Source: a virus. Taken from it: a stretch of 31,064 bases of DNA. Below the pieces are notes generated by a model. The model saw only the letters and a list, made by a program, of their open reading frames with translations, searched no databases and was not told where the DNA came from. Made by a program: the position numbers and the translations under genes. Where the stretch lies: IMG/VR virus record IMGVR_UViG_3300026512_000048, positions 1-31,064 of that record, one strand, 5' to 3'. Below are positions 4,544 to 10,194 of this stretch, one piece after another. Each line of letters opens with the position of its first letter. Position 1 is the stretch's first letter.

Positions 4544-5194
4544 ATGAACTCTCTTGCTGATTTTAAATTAAAACTACCATTTGTTATAGTTGTTGCACAT
4601 CAAAAAGGTGGTAGTGGAAAAACTACTACTTGTATAAATCTATCTGTAGAACTCTCTAAACTACTTAACACTACAGTTATAGATGCAGATTCTCTTAAAC
4701 AGTTTACAACTTTTAATTCAAAGAGAAAAGAACCTCTTAACCAAAAGCATATCTCCACATCAGAAGCACTTGAACAACATCTAAGAGCTGATGATGGTTT
4801 AACTATAATTGACCTAGGTGGTTACGATAGTGATTTTTCAAGAGCAGCACTAATACTATCTGATATGATAATCATACCTATGAGTGATAGTGACAACGAC
4901 ATAGATGGTCTTGGAGAGTTTATGTCAATACTTGAAAAAACTCAAAGCGTAAGAGCTGATATAAAACCATTTGTTTTAGTGAACCGTGTTCACCATGCAG
5001 ATAAATCAACACACAATGATTTATCTGCATTTGCAAAAGACAAACCATTTGAGGTGTTTGATACAGTTATAAGAAACAACAAGCTTCATACTAAGATGAT
5101 TTTTACAGGTGAAAATGTTGTAGAAAAAAAACCTACTAGCAAACCAGCAAAAGAGATTTTATCTTTAGTTAAAGAAATTTTAACAAAGGCTTAA
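4544..5194 (+). CDS. parA: ParA-family partition ATPase
   Basis: 216 residues, the usual size of the short ParA/ParF class that lacks an N-terminal HTH. Deviant Walker A KGGSGKTT at residues 21-28, VIDADS at 45-50 (Walker A' region) and Walker B LTIIDLGGYD at about 86-95. Start at 4544 behind TAAGGAAT. The gene for a small RHH-like protein begins 2 nt after its stop, so the pair forms a standard two-gene segregation operon. ParA positions plasmid copies on the nucleoid so that both daughter cells inherit one. Its presence beside virion genes is the main evidence that this phage is maintained as a plasmid. Confidence 0.88.
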   Translation: MNSLADFKLKLPFVIVVAHQKGGSGKTTTCINLSVELSKLLNTTVIDADSLKQFTTFNSKRKEPLNQKHISTSEALEQHLRADDGLTIIDLGGYDSDFSRAALILSDMIIIPMSDSDNDIDGLGEFMSILEKTQSVRADIKPFVLVNRVHHADKSTHNDLSAFAKDKPFEVFDTVIRNNKLHTKMIFTGENVVEKKPTSKPAKEILSLVKEILTKA

Positions 5195-5195
5195 C

Positions 5196-5426
5196 ATGAG
5201 AAATAAATTTGAAGCTTTAAATAGCGATAGAGCAAAAGAGGTGATGGCTGATAGTCATTTGAAAGAAAACAAGCCAACTACTACAAAAGAAAAAACTAAA
5301 AAGAATCAAATGGTTTACGGAATACCAGTTGATTTAGCAGCAGCTGTTGATGCAACTGGTGAAAGTTTGAGTAGTTTTGCTAAGAGAGCAATGCTTAGAC
5401 TTGCTAAGGAAGAAGATATTTTTTAG
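5196..5426 (+). CDS. Ribbon-helix-helix partner of ParA (centromere-binding protein)
   Basis: 76 residues. The N-terminal ~38 residues are charged and likely disordered, as in ParG-like proteins whose tail stimulates ParA. Residues 39-75 (MVYGIPVDLAAAVDATGE then SLSSFAKRAMLRLAK) match a ribbon-helix-helix fold: a short strand, then two helices with a conserved G-S-S turn. It starts 2 nt after the parA stop, so it is translationally linked. Expected role: binds the repeats upstream of parA as centromere and operator. Its small size argues against a ParB/KorB protein. Confidence 0.7.
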   Translation: MRNKFEALNSDRAKEVMADSHLKENKPTTTKEKTKKNQMVYGIPVDLAAAVDATGESLSSFAKRAMLRLAKEEDIF

Positions 5427-5731
5427 TTTACTTCTCTATATAATTTGAGATGAGTTAAATATACTTTTGATTTTAACTCATCTTCTAGCTGTTTGATATA
5501 TTTTCTTTTACCTTTAGTGCTTGATAACTCTTCTATTGTTTTAGTTGTGGTTCTCATCAATATCGTTTGTTTTACTTCAAAGATTGCTATTTCTTTATCT
5601 ACATATACACATACATCTGCATATCGTGAACTTGAATCACTCTTTATGTTTAATTCTTTGACACATACTTCTCCTATGCTTGACGAAAACAATACATTTG
5701 AAATAAGTATCAACAATAATAAAAGTTTCAT
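5423..5731 (-). CDS. Small secreted/periplasmic protein, unknown
   Basis: 102 residues with a clear signal peptide (MKLLLLLILISNVLFSSS), then a mature part with two cysteines (GEVCVKEL and YADVCVYVD) that could form a disulphide. The C-terminal half is basic and helical. A minus-strand extended -10 (TGATATAAT, 5756-5764) and an AGAGAT ribosome site precede the ATG, so it has its own promoter; its 3' end overlaps the RHH gene by 4 nt in convergent orientation. The plus-strand ORF across the same bases was rejected because it has neither. A single-gene transcript with a secreted product inside a phage suggests lysogenic conversion or superinfection exclusion; this is speculation. Confidence 0.65.
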   Translation of the reverse strand: MKLLLLLILISNVLFSSSIGEVCVKELNIKSDSSSRYADVCVYVDKEIAIFEVKQTILMRTTTKTIEELSSTKGKRKYIKQLEDELKSKVYLTHLKLYREVN

Positions 5732-5755
5732 TATTTATCTCTTTTTTTTATTGTT

Positions 5756-5764
5756 ATTATATCA
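5756..5764 (-). promoter_or_regulatory. Extended -10 promoter of the secreted protein gene
   Basis: TGATATAAT on the minus strand, about 25 nt upstream of the ATG at 5731. It is identical to the box proposed for the antisense RNA at 4414-4422. Confidence 0.5.
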
Positions 5765-5784
5765 GATTCTAATATAATTGACCC

Positions 5785-5870
5785 ATAGATGCAGAAGACT
5801 AAAGCCGAGCCACAGCACGGCTTACATCATAGGATAAGCCCAGCAGGGCAAGGCGAGAAACTACCATTTT
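5785..5870 (+). ncRNA. Candidate structured RNA, GC-richer than its surroundings
   Basis: A plus-strand TATAAT at 5773-5778 would start transcription near 5785. The following segment has two neighbouring hairpins, AAGCCG/CGGCTT and GCCC-AGCA-GGGC, and is markedly richer in G and C than its flanks. No ORF with a ribosome site and no tRNA-like T-loop motif. Identity unknown. Confidence 0.35.
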
Positions 5871-6417
5871 ATAATTCTATCATATAAGCACGAAGACATA
5901 ATTAAACTTACGATTATCTTGGTAAGACTGACGGAGTGGGGCAGTTTTTGGGATGGGTTGGGTTTTTTGTTTCGTTTCGGTGTTTTTTTAAGGTTTGGGT
6001 GAGAATATGGTTTTTTCTTGAAACTTAAATGGGTGGTTTAGTTCATTTCTTGTAAGACATTTTTTAGTTGTAGTTTTGGTTTTTTATGGAATTTGGGAAT
6101 TTATCATAAAACTTATGGAAATATAAAAAGGTATTAATTTAGTATATTTTAATACCTAAATATGGCTTTTTTTTAAGTATTGCATAAGATAAGGTGACTG
6201 TTTAAGGTTAAATGGTTAAATCTGCTATTTTGGTTTAAGGTTAGGGTGAAATTTGAGAGGAATTATGAGAATAAAGTTAATGCAAGAGTTTTACATTAGA
6301 TAATGGTTATATGTAAAGTGCATTGCATATATGGTTCACAGCACATAATAATGCACTTGTAGTGCAATTTCCTAGTGGAACTGATGAGTTAATGCAGATA
6401 ATGACCATACACAACTG
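5871..6417. other. Non-coding, G/T-skewed stretch
   Basis: No credible gene. Positions about 5930-6100 are strongly G/T-rich on the plus strand (runs such as GGGATGGGTTGGGTTTTTT). Around 6300-6360 there is a hairpin TGCAC-TTGTA-GTGCA. A 12-codon ORF at 6265-6303 (MRIKLMQEFYIR) has a good ribosome site but no other support. The region may hold promoters, a packaging signal or an origin element; nothing decides between these. Confidence 0.4.
6129..6157 (-). terminator. Possible backup terminator for leftward transcripts
   Basis: Perfect 9-bp stem AGGTATTAA/TTAATACCT; on the minus strand it is followed at once by a TTTTT run. It lies leftward of the stronger terminator at 6418-6447. Confidence 0.4.
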
Positions 6418-6447
6418 AAAAAAAAAGGGGGGGGGTGGAAACCCCTT
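6418..6447 (-). terminator. Intrinsic terminator of the leftward operon
   Basis: On the minus strand a GGGG-TTTCCA-CCCC hairpin extended by a run of nine C is followed by nine T (plus strand A9 at 6418-6426, G9 at 6427-6435). It lies about 90 nt downstream of the last leftward gene. Confidence 0.75.
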
Positions 6448-6535
6448 TGCTTGGATTCTAATTACTACGATATGGTATCTATTATATAAAATAATTCAAA
6501 ATAAGCTTTTTTATTTATAAAAACATATATTAAGT

Positions 6536-6733
6536 TCAAAGTGTCACACCATTTTTATAAACGAGTTTAGGGTTAGGGGTCTTCGTGCTTGTTGGTTTTT
6601 CTTCATAACAATCACAAGAGATTACATTATCATTACCGACACCTGTACCATACTTAACATTTAATGCTTCACAAATTGCAAATTCATGCACACATGAATC
6701 ACATAGGTTTACTTTTTTTACTGCTTCAATCAT
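6536..6733 (-). CDS. Small cysteine-rich protein, possible zinc binding
   Basis: 65 residues with Cys11-x2-Cys14, Cys21 and Cys40-x-Cys42, a spacing that could hold one metal ion; the tail from residue 46 is proline/threonine-rich and probably disordered. It is the last gene of the leftward operon and overlaps the methyltransferase stop by 4 nt, so it is likely translationally coupled. Family not recognised. Confidence 0.6.
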   Translation of the reverse strand: MIEAVKKVNLCDSCVHEFAICEALNVKYGTGVGNDNVISCDCYEEKPTSTKTPNPKLVYKNGVTL

Positions 6734-7563
6734 TTAATTACCTCCTCAAAAAGTCCTACATTACATTGAGTCTTTTTTATATTTTCTTGACATATCTTGT
6801 AAAAATCTTCATCTAGTTCAAAACCTATAAATTGTCTATCTGTTTGAATACAACTCATAGCTATAGTTCCACGACCTGCGAAAGGGTCTAAGACTACATC
6901 ATTTTTATTTGATGAGTTTTTGATAAAAATGTTGTAAAGTTTTATTGGTTTTTGAGTTGGATGTTCTTTTTTACCTACTTCATTTGGTATTTTTACAATA
7001 TTGCTTGTACCCATGTTATGTATCGGTCTGTGTGGTCTTTTAGATAGAAGTAGTATAAATTCTGCACCTTGCATATAGTATTTGTTTGGTGTTAAATTTC
7101 CTTTATCCCAAATAAGAAGATTTTGAAACACAAAGCCCACTTTTTCAGCTTCATTTTGCAAAGTTGTAAGATTACGACTGTTTACCATCAGGTAACAATG
7201 AGTACCTTTTTTAAGTACACGGTACATATCAGGTAGCCATTCACTAAATTCTATGTCATTATGTTTAAACATCTTTCCATTTTTTACTGCACTTGACACT
7301 TCATCATCTTTTTTTAGCCACTTATCACTGCATTTTGTACCATCTGATATAACTTTTTTACCTCTATTTAGGCATCCTTTAGGGTCTGTTTTTGAATAAT
7401 CCCTTTTTCTTAGGCATCCAGCTGGTTCATCTCCAACATCAACAACTCGAACACCACCAGCTATGATTTTGTACGGAACATCTGAAACTATAAGGTCTAT
7501 ACTTTCATCATCAAGCTTTTTAAATAGTTTTAGGCTGTCACCTAAGTGTATATTATTTGTCAT
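6730..7563 (-). CDS. Beta-class DNA methyltransferase
   Basis: 277 residues from the ATG at 7563 behind GGGGTGAG (a GTG two codons upstream at 7569 is possible). The catalytic motif IV comes first (SDVPY, residues about 27-31) and the AdoMet-binding motif I last (DPFAGRGT, about residue 225), the order of beta-class N6-adenine/N4-cytosine enzymes. The catalytic motif is DVPY where the common form is DPPY; the following YKI and the HPTQKP segment before motif I are normal for the family. No restriction endonuclease gene is next to it, so it is probably an orphan phage methylase, protecting against host restriction or marking DNA. It lies directly downstream of the terminase large subunit. Confidence 0.85.
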   Translation of the reverse strand: MTNNIHLGDSLKLFKKLDDESIDLIVSDVPYKIIAGGVRVVDVGDEPAGCLRKRDYSKTDPKGCLNRGKKVISDGTKCSDKWLKKDDEVSSAVKNGKMFKHNDIEFSEWLPDMYRVLKKGTHCYLMVNSRNLTTLQNEAEKVGFVFQNLLIWDKGNLTPNKYYMQGAEFILLLSKRPHRPIHNMGTSNIVKIPNEVGKKEHPTQKPIKLYNIFIKNSSNKNDVVLDPFAGRGTIAMSCIQTDRQFIGFELDEDFYKICQENIKKTQCNVGLFEEVIK

Positions 7564-7581
7564 ACTCACCCCATTTTCTTT

Positions 7582-9147
7582 TTAATTCCATACGCTTTCC
7601 TCCTCATCTTCTGCTTCCCATTCGTCACTAAATGTTCTGTCTTTTATGAAGTGTAGTAAATAAGCTAGGGCATCCATTATGTCATCATGTAAGCTTTCTA
7701 CATCTATATCAAATGTTCCTAGTTGAGCTTCTAGTTCTGCTGTATTTATGTCATCTTCATTAAAAAAGATTTTATTTGTCATAAAAAGTGGGTGTAGATT
7801 TGATATACGGATATTTTTGTTTACACCACCATGTCTTAGTTCTTCTACTGGTATATTGATACCACTCTCTTTTTGAGCTACATCTACAGTATAGAAAAAA
7901 TCATTTTGAGCTCCAGCTTTTTCTATACCGAATCGGATAGGGTTAAAAGTAGCTTGAATACGGATAGCATTTAATGATTTTTCAAAAGGGGTCCAGTGTC
8001 CTGCACTTATATCTAGTAGGTAAATATTGTTATGTGTATCTATAGCAAATGTGAGAATTGCACTTTTATCTTTACCATCACTTGCTAAGTCCATAGTGCT
8101 ATATATGGTACAGTTTGCTAGTGGGATTGTTGAGCCATCTTTTAAAACTATATTTTTAGGTTTTTTTACTATGATTTTTTCAGATTCTAGTGCATTTTTA
8201 AACTCTATATTTCTTACTTTATTTTCATATTCTATATGGGAGAAGTATCTAAAATGTTCTCTTTTAAAAAGTGTTTTTTCCTCTGATTGAGCTATACAAA
8301 GGTATTCTTGATAAAATAAGTTATGTTTACCCTCTGAAAACAAACCTCTTTTTATAGACTCAATAGATTCAACCTCTATATGTTTACCTGTTTGTTTTAG
8401 ATAGTGCATCTCTTTTATTTTGGCATCTTCATCTGTCAATGGAAACCTATCAGCCCATACACTCTTTTCATCTCTAAGTATAGGTATAACAAGTTTTTTA
8501 AAGTTCTTTTTTCGTAAAAGTTTAGATATGAGTGAATCTGCGTGTAAGATAGTTCCTATAACTCTAGCTCTTCCAGCAACTGGATCTAGTGCAGGTAAAC
8601 AATCACCCAAAAACCATTCCCAAAGTTTTTCACGGTTTGCTCTTGAACGGATAGCATACTGACCCACTTTTGATTCTATATCATCAAATGTTTGTTTAGT
8701 TGGTCGCATAAAATTAAAACTACCACCACGAGGGTCTTGCCCTGCTCCTAATGCTTCTACAAAACAGTTATGTTTTCCATCTACTTTAACCTCTATCTCT
8801 GTATCGCTCCAAACACTACCTTTTTCTATGTGATAACCTTTTGCTATAGCTGAGATTATCATATTTTTAACATCTTTTAAAAACTTTTTAGCTTTTTTTT
8901 CAGTTGATGAAAATATTTGATGATATGGTTCATGTTCGTACAAAATATCTGAGAAAGTATCTATTTTATTTACAACTGTTGTTTTACCAGCACCACGAAA
9001 TATAGTAGCTACTTTGTATTTATCGAACTCATCTAAGAAGTCTAAAATCTCTTTATGTATGAGTGGTGATTTATTTGTAAAAATCTCTGGTGCTATATGT
9101 TTAGCAGTTTTTATTTTTAGGACTGCATTTGATTTAGTTTTACTCAA
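7582..9147 (-). CDS. terL: Terminase large subunit
   Basis: 521 residues, typical for TerL. ATPase domain: Walker A-like FRGAGKTT at about 50-57, a DPRGGSFNF segment, and a candidate Walker B TFDDIE. Nuclease domain: STMDLASDG (D at about 350), a GIEKAGAQNDF segment, and a C-terminal HDDIMDALAYL (about 484-494) that resembles the last acidic motif of RNase H-like terminase nucleases. It packages DNA into the prohead and cuts the concatemer. The start overlaps the upstream TerS gene by 8 nt. Unusually, it is transcribed away from the portal and capsid genes and lies in the replication operon. Confidence 0.85.
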   Translation of the reverse strand: MSKTKSNAVLKIKTAKHIAPEIFTNKSPLIHKEILDFLDEFDKYKVATIFRGAGKTTVVNKIDTFSDILYEHEPYHQIFSSTEKKAKKFLKDVKNMIISAIAKGYHIEKGSVWSDTEIEVKVDGKHNCFVEALGAGQDPRGGSFNFMRPTKQTFDDIESKVGQYAIRSRANREKLWEWFLGDCLPALDPVAGRARVIGTILHADSLISKLLRKKNFKKLVIPILRDEKSVWADRFPLTDEDAKIKEMHYLKQTGKHIEVESIESIKRGLFSEGKHNLFYQEYLCIAQSEEKTLFKREHFRYFSHIEYENKVRNIEFKNALESEKIIVKKPKNIVLKDGSTIPLANCTIYSTMDLASDGKDKSAILTFAIDTHNNIYLLDISAGHWTPFEKSLNAIRIQATFNPIRFGIEKAGAQNDFFYTVDVAQKESGINIPVEELRHGGVNKNIRISNLHPLFMTNKIFFNEDDINTAELEAQLGTFDIDVESLHDDIMDALAYLLHFIKDRTFSDEWEAEDEEESVWN

Positions 9148-9661
9148 AATCTACTTCTATCGCTTCAAATTCAGCTTTTAAATCTTGGCTTGACAATCTA
9201 TCTGCACCCATATCTGCTAGACGGTCTAGCATCTTATCTTCACGACCAGTTACGAGGACTGCTATATCTTTAGCTAACTTTATGTTGTCTAGTTTATAGA
9301 TACCTCTTGCCATCTCAGCTTTTACTTTTTCTATAAAACCCTCCATAACATCATACGAGCCACCTATAAGAATCGCATTTCTTTCAACATCCACTTTAGT
9401 TTTTTCATCAAGAACTGAGATAGCTTTTTCTTGTATATCTTTATCGCCTCCAGCTACTAAGATAGCTTTTTGTCTTTTAAGATGTAGTTGTTCTTCCCAT
9501 TTGTACTTTTTACTCCATCTATGAACACTTGCTTTACTTCCTGAGTATTGTTCTTCTTTTAGTTTTTCTGCTATTTTTGCAAAGGAGAGGGGTATAAAAC
9601 CATTTTCAAATGTTGCACTCTCTATATATAGGTCAAAACCTCTTTTTTCATTTGGCAACAT
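9140..9661 (-). CDS. terS: Terminase small subunit-like DNA-binding protein
   Basis: 173 residues. The N-terminal part (about 1-55) contains a helix-turn-helix: IPLSFAKIAEKLKEEQYSGS followed by KASVHRWSKKYKWEEQ. The centre and C-terminus are helical. HTH plus helical oligomerisation region, size, and the 8-nt overlap with TerL all fit a small terminase subunit, which recognises the packaging site. The identification leans mostly on position. Confidence 0.65.
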   Translation of the reverse strand: MLPNEKRGFDLYIESATFENGFIPLSFAKIAEKLKEEQYSGSKASVHRWSKKYKWEEQLHLKRQKAILVAGGDKDIQEKAISVLDEKTKVDVERNAILIGGSYDVMEGFIEKVKAEMARGIYKLDNIKLAKDIAVLVTGREDKMLDRLADMGADRLSSQDLKAEFEAIEVDFE

Positions 9662-9851
9662 CTCTATCCTTTGTTAAAGATTCTGCTACAAAGTCCATAG
9701 CTTCAGGATATGCTTCAAAGCTTGTTATAACTGTATTACCTTTTTTATATTTTATAGACACTTTAGGGTTTAGCCATACTTTTTTTTTAGTAGTTCTTGT
9801 TAAACCTATAGCACTTGGTTCTATAACTATCTCTTTTATTTGAAATGCCAT
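9648..9851 (-). CDS. Small protein upstream of terS, unknown
   Basis: 67 residues, basic (TRTTKKKVWLNPKVSIKYKK), with several predicted beta strands and a short C-terminal helix. It overlaps the TerS start by 14 nt and is the first gene of this leftward block after the GTCACG repeat cluster. No family recognised; possibly a small DNA-packaging accessory or head protein. Confidence 0.6.
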   Translation of the reverse strand: MAFQIKEIVIEPSAIGLTRTTKKKVWLNPKVSIKYKKGNTVITSFEAYPEAMDFVAESLTKDRDVAK

Positions 9852-9952
9852 CTAAAAAGCCCCTTTTTAAGTTATGTTTAATTAATCTGTCACGCAGTCA
9901 CGTCATTTTTTTGTTTGTCACGCCATTTTTTTAAAATGGAGTGACCTTTATA

Positions 9953-9972
9953 AAGCCCTGTTTTAAGGGCTT
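9953..9972. terminator. Hairpin AAGCCCT/AGGGCTT
   Basis: Perfect 7-bp stem with the loop GTTTTA inside the repeat cluster; on the plus strand a T-rich tract follows shortly. No strong U-tail on the minus strand. Confidence 0.4.
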
Positions 9973-10112
9973 AGATAGATGTTTTTTTTATTTGTCACCT
10001 TGTCACGGCTTTTTCCATGAAATTTGTGAGAAAAAAAAATAAATAAAAAAAAACTTTTTCAGAACCAATATGTAAGGTTTTATCTTGAGATGCCGTGACA
10101 ACACCCACTAAA

Positions 10113-10129
10113 AGCCCTAATATAGGGCT
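10113..10129 (-). terminator. Possible terminator of the primase-helicase transcript
   Basis: Perfect 7-bp stem AGCCCTA/TAGGGCT with a 3-nt loop, about 65 nt beyond the primase stop; only a short TTTAG follows on the minus strand. Confidence 0.4.
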
Positions 10130-10194
10130 GAAAACTGTCACGGCTTTTTTTAAAATGCCGTGACAAATGGCGTGACAACGTGACAAAAGTTCAT

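Larger units (their letters stand above)
9888..10185. repeat. Cluster of GTCACG motifs (origin, operator or packaging-site candidate)
   Basis: About ten copies of TGTCACG(C/G)C or its reverse complement, or close variants, in 300 bp: 9888, 9897, 9916, 9993, 10001, 10092, 10136, 10157, 10169 and 10179, plus a variant at 9940. Several form perfect hairpin pairs, such as TGTCACGGC (10136-10144) with GCCGTGACA (10157-10165). The region lies between the 3' end of the primase-helicase gene and the terminase genes and has no gene of its own. P4-type replication proteins bind iterons near their genes, and terminases bind sites near terS; either would fit. Confidence 0.75.

Noticed and set aside
5493-5777. 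Plus-strand ORF of 94 codons overlapping the secreted protein gene
   Set aside because: No ribosome site or promoter; the minus strand has a signal peptide, ribosome site and extended -10.
5785-5860. GC-richer hairpins considered as a tRNA
   Set aside because: No T-loop GTTCRA motif, no anticodon arm layout and no acceptor pairing.
6378-6425. CTGATGAG followed later by GAAA, resembling a hammerhead ribozyme core
   Set aside because: The would-be stem II (GTT with AAC) leaves an extra U before GAAA, is very short with a long loop, and no cleavage-site helices are visible.
9995-10186. Minus-strand ORF of 63 codons in the GTCACG cluster
   Set aside because: TTG start without ribosome site; made up of the repeats and hairpins themselves.
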